Translations under genes and position numbers: made by a program
Notes under the pieces: generated by a model
Database searches by the model: none
What the model saw: the letters and a program-made list of their open reading frames with translations, nothing else
Told to the model about the DNA's origin: nothing
Source: Micromonosporaceae bacterium
GTDB taxonomy: Bacteria > Actinomycetota > Actinomycetes > Mycobacteriales > Micromonosporaceae
Assembly (NCBI GenBank): GCA_009377645.1
Contig: WHTQ01000004.1
Span: 48,103 to 112,102 of the forward strand
Reading direction: 5' to 3'
Length of the DNA stretch: 64,000 nt
Shown here: positions 25,075 to 32,614 of the stretch, piece after piece
Layout of the letters: the number at the start of each line of letters is the position of its first letter
How positions within the stretch are numbered: the first letter of the stretch is position 1

Positions 25075-26319
25075 ATGACGCAGCCGGGGCGCGGGATCAG
25101 CGCCGAGGAGGCGGCCACCCGGCTGGGGGTCAAGCCCGCGACGCTGTACGCGTACGTCAGCCGGGGAGTGCTGCGCCGGCACCGGGCACCGGGCGGGCGC
25201 AGCCGGTTCGACCCGGTCGAGATCGACCAGCTGGCGCGGCGGGGGCGGCCCCGGCGACCGCGCGGCGCCTCCGAGCTGGTGATCGAGTCCGCGGTCACCG
25301 CGCTCGGCGACGACCGCCCCTACTATCGCGGCCGGGACGCGCTGGAGCTGGCCACCCGGTGGCAGCTGGAGCAGGTCGCCGGGTGGCTATGGACCGGCGA
25401 GGCCGGACCGGCTCCACCGGCGGTGTGGCGGTCGCTGCCGGCGGCGGTGGCGGCCGGTCGGGCTGCCCAGGCCAGCCTGCCGGCCGACGTGCTGCCGCTG
25501 GAGCGGCTGCAGGTGATCACGCCCGCGCTGGCCGCCACCGATTCGTTGCGCCACACCTTCGAGCCGTCGGCGGTGGTGGCGATCGGCCAGCACCTGATCG
25601 CCGGTCTGGTCGACTGCCTGCCCGGTAGCACTCCCGACCCGGCGGCGGGCAGCATCGCGCACCGGCTGGCCGGCAAGCTCGCGGCGACGCCGGTCGAAAC
25701 CGGCCTGCCGGTCGAGCCGGGGCTGCCGGTCCAGCCGGGGCTGGTCGATGTGCTCCGGGCCGCGCTGGTGGTGCTGGCCGACCACGAGCTGGCCGCCTCG
25801 ACCCTGGCGGTCCGGGTGGCCGCGTCCGTCCGCGCCGACCCGTACGCCGCGGTCATGGTGGGGCTCGGCGCGATGGGCGGGGCGCTTCACGGCGGCGCGT
25901 CGCTCGCCGCCGAGGCGATGGTGGCGCAGGCCCAGGACCCGGACCACGGCCGGCAGCTGATCGGACAGCGGCTCCGGCGCGGGGAACGCGTCCCGGGGCT
26001 GGGCCACGTCGTCTACCGCCACGAGGACGGGCGGGGCCGGCTGCTGCTCGACCTGCTCCGGGCCGCCGCCCCCGGCCACGCCCGGCTGGCGGTGGTGGAC
26101 GCGATGCTGGACGAGGTTGCGCAACGCCGCCTGCCCGCGCTGAACGTGGACTTCGGGCTGGCCGCCCTCACCCAGGTGGCGGGGATGGTCCCCGGTGCCG
26201 GGGAGGCGATCTTCGCCGTCGCCCGCACGGTCGGCTGGCTGGCGCACGCGCTGGAGGAGTACGCCCGGCCGACCCGGCTGCGCCCGCGGGCCACCTACCT
26301 CGGGCCGCCGGCGGAGTGA
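25075..26319 (+). CDS. Citrate synthase-like enzyme fused to a MerR/excisionase-type HTH
   Basis: 414 residues. Residues about 7-52 are a helix-turn-helix with wing (ISAEEAATRLGVKPATLYAY, then RHRAPGGRSRFDPVEIDQL), followed by a basic linker RRGRPRRPRG and a citrate synthase domain of reduced length. The catalytic residues are present: His272 (GALHGGAS), His311 (GLGHVVYRH) and Asp359 (ALNVDFGLA). It therefore could both condense acetyl-CoA with a 2-oxo acid and bind DNA. Such fusions are known in actinobacteria but the reaction is not settled (citrate, methylcitrate or other). It has short tandem codon repeats near 25700 (GLPVEPGLPVQPG). The ATG follows GGGGAGAGC. Confidence 0.9.
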   Translation: MTQPGRGISAEEAATRLGVKPATLYAYVSRGVLRRHRAPGGRSRFDPVEIDQLARRGRPRRPRGASELVIESAVTALGDDRPYYRGRDALELATRWQLEQVAGWLWTGEAGPAPPAVWRSLPAAVAAGRAAQASLPADVLPLERLQVITPALAATDSLRHTFEPSAVVAIGQHLIAGLVDCLPGSTPDPAAGSIAHRLAGKLAATPVETGLPVEPGLPVQPGLVDVLRAALVVLADHELAASTLAVRVAASVRADPYAAVMVGLGAMGGALHGGASLAAEAMVAQAQDPDHGRQLIGQRLRRGERVPGLGHVVYRHEDGRGRLLLDLLRAAAPGHARLAVVDAMLDEVAQRRLPALNVDFGLAALTQVAGMVPGAGEAIFAVARTVGWLAHALEEYARPTRLRPRATYLGPPAE

Positions 26320-26843
26320 ATGCGGTCAGGCGCCCGGCGCATCGGCAGGTGCCAGATCCCGTCGTCGACGTACTCCGGCCCGGTCGGCACGAACCCGAGC
26401 CGGCCGTAGAAGCCGGCCAGCCGGGACTGGGCGGCCAGCACGCACTCCCGGTCACCCACCTCGACCAGGGCGGCGGCCAGCAGCCGGCCGGCCAGCCCGC
26501 CACCGCGGTCGGCCGGCGCCACCACCACCCGGCTGATCCGCACCGCAGTGCCGTCCGCTCGGGCCGCTTGATCGCGGGCTCCGCTGGCGCTACGCCCGCT
26601 GGCGGCCACTCGCTCATCTGCAGTGCCCGGCTCGGCCAGCAGCCGCAGGTACGCGACCGGCACGCCGGCCCGTTCCAGCCACAGGTGCCGGGTGGCCGGC
26701 TCGGTGTCCCGGCCATCCAGATCCGGGTACGGGCAGCGCTGCTCGACCACGAACACGTCCACCCGCAGCCGCAGCAACCCGTACAGCGTGGCGGTGTCCA
26801 GCTCGCCGAACCCCGCCATCCGCAGCTTCTCCGCCCCCAGCAC
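26295..26843 (-). CDS. GNAT acetyltransferase, ElaA type, with in-frame insertion
   Basis: 182 residues. The ElaA signature LLRLRVDVFVVEQRCPYPDLDGRD and RHLWLERAGVPVAYLRLL is clear, as is the acetyl-CoA loop VVVAPADRGGGLAGRLL and the C-terminal LAGFYGRLGFVPTG block. Between AEPG and VRISRVVV there are about 25 extra Ser/Ala/Arg/Glu-rich residues not expected in the family, coded by a 75-bp insertion flanked by 8-bp direct repeats. The insertion lies just before the acetyl-CoA-binding strand, probably a surface loop, so activity may survive. The GTG start at 26843 is supported by TATCAT 6 nt upstream. Substrate unknown. Confidence 0.85.
   Translation of the reverse strand: MLGAEKLRMAGFGELDTATLYGLLRLRVDVFVVEQRCPYPDLDGRDTEPATRHLWLERAGVPVAYLRLLAEPGTADERVAASGRSASGARDQAARADGTAVRISRVVVAPADRGGGLAGRLLAAALVEVGDRECVLAAQSRLAGFYGRLGFVPTGPEYVDDGIWHLPMRRAPDRIHSAGGPR
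26545..26627 (-). repeat. 75-bp in-frame insertion with 8-bp direct repeats
   Basis: GCAGTGCC at 26545-26552 is repeated exactly at 26620-26627; the offset is 75 bp, 25 codons. Between them lie 67 bp that on the coding strand encode ERVAASGRSASGARDQAARA and neighbours. Removing one repeat plus the 67 bp restores a normal ElaA-type junction. The layout is that of a small element with a target-site duplication, but it could also be a slipped duplication. CGCCAGCGG occurs twice inside it. Confidence 0.6.
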
Positions 26844-26849
26844 CCGGCC

Positions 26850-26855
26850 ATGATA
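26850..26855 (-). promoter_or_regulatory. Likely leaderless -10 element of the ElaA-type gene
   Basis: TATCAT on the minus strand, 6 nt before the GTG at 26843. Supports that start over internal ATG codons. Confidence 0.45.
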
Positions 26856-26873
26856 CGGCGGCGGCGGCCCGGC

Positions 26874-27131
26874 TCAGCTCGGGTGGGCGCCGACCGTGTC
26901 CCGCAGCTGGGTGCCCCGGTCGTCGCTCATCCGGGCACAGTGGGCGCAGCAGAAGAACCGCCCGGACACCTCCACTCCATGCCCGACGATCGTGCACTCG
27001 CAGTGCTCGCAGACCGGTGCGAGCCGGTGGATCGCGCACTCGAACGAGTCGAACACGTGCGTTTCGCCGCTGGCCGTCCGCACCTCAAAGGCGAGCCAGT
27101 AGTCGTTGCTGCAGACCTCGCACACCGCCAT
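26874..27131 (-). CDS. Small cysteine-rich (zinc-ribbon-like) protein
   Basis: 85 residues with eight or more Cys in CxxC-type pairs: CEVC at residues 4-7, FEC, CEHCEC and FFCCAHC. The pattern suggests two structural zinc sites. No named family recognised; similar small proteins are common in actinobacteria. The ATG at 27131 has GGGAGG 8-9 nt upstream, which decides it over an upstream in-frame ATG at 27155. It stands alone next to a regulator remnant. Confidence 0.75.
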   Translation of the reverse strand: MAVCEVCSNDYWLAFEVRTASGETHVFDSFECAIHRLAPVCEHCECTIVGHGVEVSGRFFCCAHCARMSDDRGTQLRDTVGAHPS

Positions 27132-27224
27132 CGTCCGCCACCTCCCGGCCGGCACCGTGCCGTTCCGCCTGCTCCGTTCCCGCCGGAGCGGCGGTCGAAA
27201 CGCCGGTCAGCTCGCGCAGCGGGC

Positions 27225-27455
27225 GGGGCCGGGCTGGACCGGTCGGTCGAGTTCACCCGGGAGGTGGTCGAGCGGCTGCTGGGCGACTCGCCGCTGGCCG
27301 CCGTCCTGCCGCTGGACCTGGTCGCTCAGGTGGCCGCCTCGGCGTTCTTCGGGCTGGCCGTGATGGAGCTGGTCGGGGCGGAGGTGGACATCGACGGGAT
27401 GACCGCGCTGGTCAGCACCCTGCTCCAGCTGACGGCGTCGCAGCCTGGTGTGTGA
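27225..27455 (+). pseudogene. Remnant of a TetR-family regulator (C-terminal part)
   Basis: The frame ending at 27455 reads VEFTREVVERLLGDSPLAAV, LDLVAQVAASAFFGLAVMEL and MTALVSTLLQLTASQPGV, which looks like the last two helices of a TetR ligand-binding domain (the typical AAFLGLE.L segment). No helix-turn-helix and no plausible start codon precede it; upstream the frame runs antisense through the Cys-rich gene. I interpret it as a truncated relic. It ends only 11 bp before two perfect TetR-type operators, which may be what is left of its binding site. Confidence is limited because the fragment is short. Confidence 0.45.
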
Positions 27456-27466
27456 CCTGGCCACAC

Positions 27467-27504
27467 TACAAACAGTTTGTACTACAAACCGTTTGTAGTA
27501 CACT
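27467..27504 (+). promoter_or_regulatory. Promoter with two tandem palindromic operators
   Basis: TACAAAC-A-GTTTGTA (27467-27481) and TACAAAC-C-GTTTGTA (27483-27497) are both perfect inverted repeats; the second extends outward to 27479-27501. The centres are 16 bp apart. A -35 TTGTAC (27477-27482), 16-nt spacer and -10 TACACT (27499-27504) overlap them, 6 nt before the GTG at 27511. Typical of tight repression by a TetR-like dimer pair and a leaderless transcript. Confidence 0.75.
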
Positions 27505-27510
27505 CGCCTG

Positions 27511-28890
27511 GTGAACGTGATCGGGCGGGCGACTGAGCTGGCTGCTCTGGGCTCGGCGTGGGCCCGGGCCGGCGACGGTGACCCCCAGCTGGTGGTGGTG
27601 TGGGGGCGCCGGCGGGTCGGCAAGACCTACCTGCTGACGCACTTCGCCCAGGACAAGCGCGCGGTCTACTTCACCGCCACCCGTCAGGACAGTGAGCAGC
27701 GGCAGCTTCGTCGGCTGGCTGATCGGCTGCGCGAGCAGCTCGGCGACGAGGTTCGCGACCTGATCCCGGAGACCTTCGCCGGATGGGAGGCGGCGCTGCG
27801 ACTTCTGATCCGGCTCGCCGACCGCGACCCGCTGCTGGTGGTGCTCGACGAGGCTCCGCGGCTGGTGGTGGGCCGGTCGGACTTCGCCGATCTGGTCTCC
27901 GCGATCTGGGAGAACGATGTTCGGGACCAGCGGCTGATGCTGGTGCTCACTGGATCGGCGGTGGCCGTCATGGAGGAGATGCTCGGCCCGCACGGCGGGC
28001 TGCACCGCCGGGCCAGTGTCGAGCAGCGGATGGACCCGTTCCAGCTGGTGGACGCGCGACAGTTCCTGCCTGGCCTGTCCCCTGAGGCGGCCATCGAGGC
28101 GTATGCGGCCTGCGGCGGATATCCGCTGCACCTGCGCCGGTGGCGGGCTGATCAGAGCACGCATGACAACCTGCGGGAGCTGGCGTTCACCCCGGGCGGA
28201 ATACTTGTGCGTGACGCGCCCGACATCCTCTCGGAGGACCTGGACTGGCGGGGTGGCTACGAGCGGGTCATGGTGGCGATGGCCGGTGGTGCACGACGGC
28301 GCTCCCGGATCGCCGGGCGGGCCCAGCAACGGATTGACTACACTCTGGACCGGCTGCGCCGGGCCGGGTATGTGCGGGTGGTCCGCTCGATCGGTGCCGG
28401 CGGCTCACCGGACCCACTGTACGAGATCGCCGACACCTATCTCGCGTACTGGTTCGCGGTGTTGCGCGATGACGCCGACCTGATCGAAGGCGGCCAGGGC
28501 GGTGCGGTGCAGCAGCGTACCGATGGTCGATGGCAACGGCATCTGGCCTGGGTGTTCGAGGCCGAGGCCAGGGCACATGCACAGCGGATGGTGTCCGGTG
28601 GCGCGCTGCCGCCGGACGCGATCGTGGGTCGTTGGTGGCAGGACGAGACAGCCGAGATCGACGTGCTGGCGCTGAGCGGGGAGCAACCGGTGCTGGTGGG
28701 CGAATGCCGCTGGCAGGCCCGGGAGGTGACCGAGCGCGACCTGGTTGAGCTGCGGCGCCGGGCCGGGCACCTGCCCGAACCGCCCGGCGCTCAGGCGACC
28801 TACGCGTTCTGGTCGCAGGGCGGTCCGACTGAGAGCCTCGCTCGGCATCCGGACGTCCGGACGTTCACCCCATCCGACCTGCTGGTGTGA
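27511..28890 (+). CDS. AAA-type ATPase with C-terminal DUF234/nuclease-like domain
   Basis: 459 residues. N-terminal ATPase of the archaeal SSO1545-like family: Walker A GRRRVGKT (residues 32-39), Walker B PLLVVLDEAPRLV (Asp113-Glu114), and a winged-helix middle part (GARRRSRIAGRAQQRIDYTL). The C-terminal DUF234 part has the line LYEIADTYLAYWFAV and a PD-(D/E)xK-like ending, ETAEIDVLALSG ... LVGECRWQAR. The biological role of this family is unsettled; stress or mobile-element links have been proposed. The GTG start is set by the leaderless promoter. Low-GC codons are more frequent than in neighbours, hinting at transfer. Confidence 0.88.
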   Translation: MNVIGRATELAALGSAWARAGDGDPQLVVVWGRRRVGKTYLLTHFAQDKRAVYFTATRQDSEQRQLRRLADRLREQLGDEVRDLIPETFAGWEAALRLLIRLADRDPLLVVLDEAPRLVVGRSDFADLVSAIWENDVRDQRLMLVLTGSAVAVMEEMLGPHGGLHRRASVEQRMDPFQLVDARQFLPGLSPEAAIEAYAACGGYPLHLRRWRADQSTHDNLRELAFTPGGILVRDAPDILSEDLDWRGGYERVMVAMAGGARRRSRIAGRAQQRIDYTLDRLRRAGYVRVVRSIGAGGSPDPLYEIADTYLAYWFAVLRDDADLIEGGQGGAVQQRTDGRWQRHLAWVFEAEARAHAQRMVSGGALPPDAIVGRWWQDETAEIDVLALSGEQPVLVGECRWQAREVTERDLVELRRRAGHLPEPPGAQATYAFWSQGGPTESLARHPDVRTFTPSDLLV

Positions 28891-28971
28891 TCACAATGGA
28901 ACGTGGCGGCCCGGATGCCGCCCCGGCCGCGTCCGCCGGGGTAGCGCGGACGGTGGGTGGGTGTGCGCGGT

Positions 28972-29012
28972 CCACATCCGGGTGGATGTGGCTCACATCC
29001 ACCCGGATGTGG
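28972..29012. repeat. Nested perfect palindrome, four CACATCC half-sites
   Basis: An 18-bp arm (28973-28990) and its exact reverse complement (28994-29011) are separated by GCT; one more base pair extends the stem. Each arm is itself CACATCC-N4-GGATGTG, so four half-sites stand in a row. It lies in the 275-bp gap before the VOC gene. It may be a double operator, a cruciform or a terminator of the ATPase gene; there is no T tract. Confidence 0.7.
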
Positions 29013-29165
29013 GCTGCGACAGAGCACCTACGCTCGCCGGGCGAGCCGGACCTGTGTTCGCCATCACGGCACGCTCGGCGGACTATCGCCGCAACGGCGG
29101 CGGAATCGGGCCTAGCGTGTTTCACGAACGGTAACGGGGACCCTTCGACCGGAGAGGAGAGCACC

Positions 29166-29651
29166 ATGCTGCGAGGACTGACGACCACCGTCTACCAGGC
29201 CGACGACCTGACGGCGGCGGCGAAGTGGTATGGCGAGCTGTTGGGGATCGAGCCCTACTTTGTCCGCCTCCCCTACTACGTGGAGTTCCGGATCGGGGAC
29301 TACCAGCACGAGCTGGGGATCATGTCCACCCAGGCGGCCGCGATGCTACGGGCCGAAGGCCAGGCGGAGGCGGCGGCCACCGGCGGCGCCGGGCCGGCGC
29401 CGGGCAGCGTGATCAGCTACTGGCACGTGGACGACATCGAGGCCGCGTACCAGCGGCTGCTGTCCCACGGCGCCACGGCGTACCAGCCGCCGAGGCAGTT
29501 CGGCCCCGGGTTCACCGGCGCGTCCGTGCTGGACCCGTTCGGCAACCTGCTTGGCGTGATGCAGAACCAGCACTACCTGGACGTGCTGGCCCGGATTCCG
29601 GCCTTCGAGCTGCCCGAGGTCGAGCCGGTCACGATCAACGACCAGGGTTAG
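29166..29651 (+). CDS. VOC-superfamily (glyoxalase/dioxygenase-fold) protein
   Basis: 161 residues. Two beta-alpha-beta-beta-beta modules: TTTVYQADDLTAAAKWYGEL with PYYVEFRIGDYQHELGIM, and SVISYWHVDDIEAAYQRLL with GASVLDPFGNLLGVMQNQHY. The module ends carry His/Glu positions used for metal in this fold (HELG, DPFGN). It could be a lactoylglutathione-lyase-like, ring-cleaving or antibiotic-binding protein; nothing decides. The ATG at 29166 follows GGAGAGGAGAGC; in-frame sequence upstream is non-coding. The palindrome at 28972-29012 lies in its upstream region. Confidence 0.88.
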   Translation: MLRGLTTTVYQADDLTAAAKWYGELLGIEPYFVRLPYYVEFRIGDYQHELGIMSTQAAAMLRAEGQAEAAATGGAGPAPGSVISYWHVDDIEAAYQRLLSHGATAYQPPRQFGPGFTGASVLDPFGNLLGVMQNQHYLDVLARIPAFELPEVEPVTINDQG

Positions 29652-29694
29652 CTCGGGCTCGGCAGGGGGAGCGGGCGCGGCGGAACCGGGGTGG

Positions 29695-29718
29695 AGACCA
29701 CGATCGAGGTCGTGGTCT
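29695..29718 (+). terminator. Hairpin after the VOC gene
   Basis: AGACCACGA and TCGTGGTCT form a perfect 9-bp stem with a 6-nt loop, 44 bp after the VOC stop codon. No T tract follows, as is common in high-GC actinobacteria. Confidence 0.5.
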
Positions 29719-29812
29719 GGCCCAGCGGCTGAAACCGGTCCAGCAGGGCCTAGCTGCCCGACCGACGGCGCGTGGCTACCAGGAGCCGGAGTCATCATGA
29801 AGGATGGGGAAC

Positions 29813-30793
29813 ATGCAGCATGTACGTCTCGGGTCGTCTGGCCTGAAGGTCTCGCGGATCTGTCTCGGGATGATGAGCTACGGCGACCCGGCCAGCCGGG
29901 AGTGGATCCTGCGCGAGGACGCCGCCGAGCCGATCCTGCGGCGGGCGGTCGAATTCGGCGTGACCTTCTTCGACACCGCCGACATGTACTCGGACGGGCT
30001 CAGTGAGGAGGTGACCGGGCGACTGCTCCGGATGCTGTTCCCGCGCCGGGACGACTACGTGCTGGCCACCAAGGTCTACTTCCCAATGGGTCCGGGGGCC
30101 AATGACCGGGGGTTGTCCCGCAAGCACATCCTGGCCAGCATCGACGCGTCACTGCGGCGGCTCGGCACCGACCATGTCGACCTCTACCAGATCCACCGGT
30201 GGGACTACCAGACGCCGATCGAGGAGACGATGGCGGCGCTGGACTCGGTCGTGCAGGCCGGCAAGGCCCGCTATCTCGGGGCATCCAGCATGTTCGCGTG
30301 GCAGTTCGCGAAGGCGCAGCACCTGGCGCAGATCAGCGGCGGGCCCCGGTTCGTGTCGATGCAGAACCACTACAACCTGGTCTACCGGGAGGAGGAGCGG
30401 GAGATGATCCCACTCTGCCTCGACCAGCGAGTGGGCATCCTGCCGTGGAGCCCGCTCGCGCGCGGGCTGCTAGCCGGCAACCGGGAGCGCGGCGGGCAGC
30501 GGCGGACGGTCCGGGCCGAGAGCGACCCGGTCGCCGACGCGCTGTACGAGGACGCGGACTTCGACGTCGTGGACGTGGTCCGGGCGGTGGCAGGCGAGCG
30601 GGGGGTGCCGCCGGCCCAGGTGGCGCTGGCGTGGCTGCTGTCCCGGCCGGGCGTGACCGCCCCGATCATCGGCGCGACCCGACTGTCCCACCTGGAGGAT
30701 GCGGTGGCGGCGCTGGAGCTGGACCTGACCGACGGCGAGTCGGCCCGGCTGGAGGCGCCCTACCGCCCGCACCCCGTGCGCGGCCACTCCTGA
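29813..30793 (+). CDS. Aldo/keto reductase, YghZ/AKR12-like
   Basis: 326 residues from the ATG at 29813, favoured because AAGGA lies 8 nt upstream; an ATG at 29804 inside that site is the alternative. NADPH-dependent TIM-barrel oxidoreductase. The Asp and Tyr of the tetrad are in FFDTADMYSDG, Lys in VLATKVYFPMG, His in LYQIHRWDY. The family stretch NDRGLSRKHILASIDASLRRL and the C-terminal cofactor motif PIIGATRLSHLEDAV are clear. The substrate is unknown. It shares the family with the gene at 56009, with the same RGLSRKHIL block. Confidence 0.93.
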   Translation: MQHVRLGSSGLKVSRICLGMMSYGDPASREWILREDAAEPILRRAVEFGVTFFDTADMYSDGLSEEVTGRLLRMLFPRRDDYVLATKVYFPMGPGANDRGLSRKHILASIDASLRRLGTDHVDLYQIHRWDYQTPIEETMAALDSVVQAGKARYLGASSMFAWQFAKAQHLAQISGGPRFVSMQNHYNLVYREEEREMIPLCLDQRVGILPWSPLARGLLAGNRERGGQRRTVRAESDPVADALYEDADFDVVDVVRAVAGERGVPPAQVALAWLLSRPGVTAPIIGATRLSHLEDAVAALELDLTDGESARLEAPYRPHPVRGHS

Positions 30794-30822
30794 CCGGTCC
30801 CCGTTGCCGCCCAGGCGGCGGC

Positions 30823-31023
30823 TCAGGTGACTTCTTGGCCGGTGTCCTCGACCCGCACCCGGTGATGGTCGAGGAGGGCCTGGACGGCCCGCTTGAGCCA
30901 GGCAACGTCGTCGCGGGTGGCTACGACCGTGGTGACGATCGCGGTGATGTCCTCCTCCGCCCGCTGGGAGCGTGACTCCAACCCACGTACCCGGGCTTCC
31001 AGGTCGGCGAAGGTAGTCGCCAT
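30823..31023 (-). CDS. Small coiled-coil protein
   Basis: 66 residues. Heptad pattern throughout: MATTFADLEARVRGLESRSQ, then TRDDVAWLKRAVQALLDHH. ATG at 31023 with GGAGGA 10 nt upstream. Probably oligomeric; no family named. Coding is supported by the ribosome-binding site and third-position GC. Confidence 0.65.
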   Translation of the reverse strand: MATTFADLEARVRGLESRSQRAEEDITAIVTTVVATRDDVAWLKRAVQALLDHHRVRVEDTGQEVT

Positions 31024-31098
31024 GTGTCCGTGTCCTCCGGCTTGTCGTTGGTTGGGTCGGGTAGGCCACCTTACCTGAGACCAGGCTCCGCCGGGCGG

Positions 31099-31494
31099 TC
31101 AGGCGGGGTCGAGGCGCAGGCTGACCGAGTTGATGCAGTAGCGGGCGTCCTTCGGCGTGAACCCCTCGCCGTCGAACCGGTGCCCGAGGTGGGAGTCGCA
31201 GCTCGCGCACCGCACCTCGGTGCGGACCATGCCCATCGACCGGTCCCGCAGGTAGCGGATCGCGTCGGGCAGCGCCTCGTCGAACGAGGGCCAGCCGCAG
31301 TGCGAGTCGAACTTCGTCCCGCTGGCGAACAATGCCGCCCCGCAGGCCCGGCACCGGTACGTGCCGTCGGTGGTGGTCGACACGTACTCCCCGGTCCACG
31401 GCGGCTCGGTGCCGGCCTGCCGCAGCACCCGGAACTCCTCCGGGCGCAGCCGCATCCGCCACTGCTCCTCGGTCTCCGGCAGCTCCTCACCCAT
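31099..31494 (-). CDS. msrB: Peptide-methionine (R)-S-oxide reductase
   Basis: 131 residues. Reduces methionine-R-sulfoxide in proteins with thioredoxin as donor. Two CxxC pairs bind structural zinc (YRCRACGA and VRCASCDSH), and the catalytic Cys is in RYCINSVSL near the C-terminus. The segments TKFDSHCGWPSFDEAL and GHRFDGEGFTPKDARYC are family-defining; the Cys in DSHCGW is the usual resolving position. The start at 31494 (ATG) fits a TACCGT element 6 nt upstream; a GTG one codon earlier is possible. It is divergent from the LigD-type polymerase. Confidence 0.95.
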   Translation of the reverse strand: MGEELPETEEQWRMRLRPEEFRVLRQAGTEPPWTGEYVSTTTDGTYRCRACGAALFASGTKFDSHCGWPSFDEALPDAIRYLRDRSMGMVRTEVRCASCDSHLGHRFDGEGFTPKDARYCINSVSLRLDPA

Positions 31495-31500
31495 CACTCC

Positions 31501-31528
31501 ACGGTACGCCGCCGGGGTGGCATAGAGT
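31501..31528. promoter_or_regulatory. Overlapping divergent leaderless promoters (msrB and polymerase)
   Basis: Leftward: TACCGT (31506-31501) 6 nt before the msrB ATG at 31494. Rightward: TAGAGT (31523-31528) 7 nt before the GTG at 31536. Only 41 bp separate the two start codons, so RNA polymerase binding should be mutually exclusive. Confidence 0.45.
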
Positions 31529-31535
31529 CGGACTC

Positions 31536-32597
31536 GTGAGCGCCGCCGCGGAGGAGGTCGAGGTCGCCGGTCAGACCGTGCGGCTCAGCAACCCGGACAA
31601 GATCTACTTCCCGGCCCGGGGGTTCACCAAGCGGGACGTGTTCGACTACTACCTGTCGGTGGCCGACGGCATCCTGCGGGCGCTGCGGGACCGGCCGACC
31701 ACCCTGGAGCGGTGGCCGCAGGGGGTGTTCGAGGGCGCCAAGCTGTCCACCCGGGCGGACAACCGGGGCGACGCCTTCTACCAGAAGCGGGTGCCGAAGA
31801 CCGCCCCGGATTGGCTGCACCGGGTGCAGATCGCGTTCCCGAGCGGCCGGACCGCCGACGAGCTGTGCCCGGTCGACCTGGCCCACGTGGCGTGGGCGGC
31901 GCAGCAGGGCACGATCGTGTTCCACCCATGGCCGGTCCGCGACACCGACGTGGACCGCCCGGACGAGCTGCGGATCGACCTGGACCCGCAGCCCGGCACC
32001 GACTTCGCCGACGCGGCGCAGGCCGCCGGGGAGGTCCGGGCGTTGCTGGCCGAGCTGGGCGCCACCGGCTGGCCGAAGACCTCCGGCGGCCGGGGGGTGC
32101 ACGTCTACCTGCGGATCGCGCCTCGGTGGACGTTCGTCGAGGTACGCCGGGCGGTGATCGCGTTCGGCCGGGAGCTGGAGCGGCGCCGGCCGGACCTGGT
32201 GACCATGGCCTGGTGGAAGGAGCTGCGCGGCGAGCGGGTGTTCGTCGACTACAACCAGATGGCCCGGGACCGGACCATCGCCTGCGCGTACTCGCTGCGG
32301 GCCAACCAGCGCGCCACCGCCTCCACTCCGGTGACCTGGGACGAGCTGGCCGACTGCGAGCCGGACGACTTCCACCTGAAGACCGTGCCGGCGAGGATCG
32401 CGCAGCGCGGCGACCCGCACGCCGGCATCGACGACCACCCCTGGGACATCACCCCGCTGCTGGAGTGGGCCGAGCGGGACGAGCGGGACGGGGCCGGTGA
32501 CCTGCCGTACCCCCCGGACTACCCGAAAATGCCCGGCGAGCCGCCGAGGGTCCAACCGAGCCGAAAGAACCCCGCCAACTGGGAAGACGCCGGATAG
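31536..32597 (+). CDS. LigD-type primase-polymerase (stand-alone)
   Basis: 353 residues of the archaeo-eukaryotic primase superfamily found in the polymerase domain of LigD, used in non-homologous end joining to fill ends, often with ribonucleotides. Motif I ELRIDLDPQ gives metal ligands Asp148 and Asp150; motif II SGGRGVHVYLRI contains His189; motif III VFVDYNQM gives Asp238; MARDRTIACAYSLR is also typical. No ligase or phosphoesterase domain is fused. A LigC-type ligase lies 4 kb away on the other strand; Ku is not in the window. The GTG start follows the leaderless promoter; an upstream extension runs antisense to msrB. Confidence 0.93.
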   Translation: MSAAAEEVEVAGQTVRLSNPDKIYFPARGFTKRDVFDYYLSVADGILRALRDRPTTLERWPQGVFEGAKLSTRADNRGDAFYQKRVPKTAPDWLHRVQIAFPSGRTADELCPVDLAHVAWAAQQGTIVFHPWPVRDTDVDRPDELRIDLDPQPGTDFADAAQAAGEVRALLAELGATGWPKTSGGRGVHVYLRIAPRWTFVEVRRAVIAFGRELERRRPDLVTMAWWKELRGERVFVDYNQMARDRTIACAYSLRANQRATASTPVTWDELADCEPDDFHLKTVPARIAQRGDPHAGIDDHPWDITPLLEWAERDERDGAGDLPYPPDYPKMPGEPPRVQPSRKNPANWEDAG

Positions 32598-32614
32598 CCA
32601 AACGACCTGTCTGC

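Noticed and set aside
26316..27455. Plus-strand open frame of 379 codons ending at 27455
   Set aside because: Most of it runs antisense through the acetyltransferase and Cys-rich genes and looks non-natural; only the last 75 residues resemble a TetR C-terminus, annotated as a remnant.
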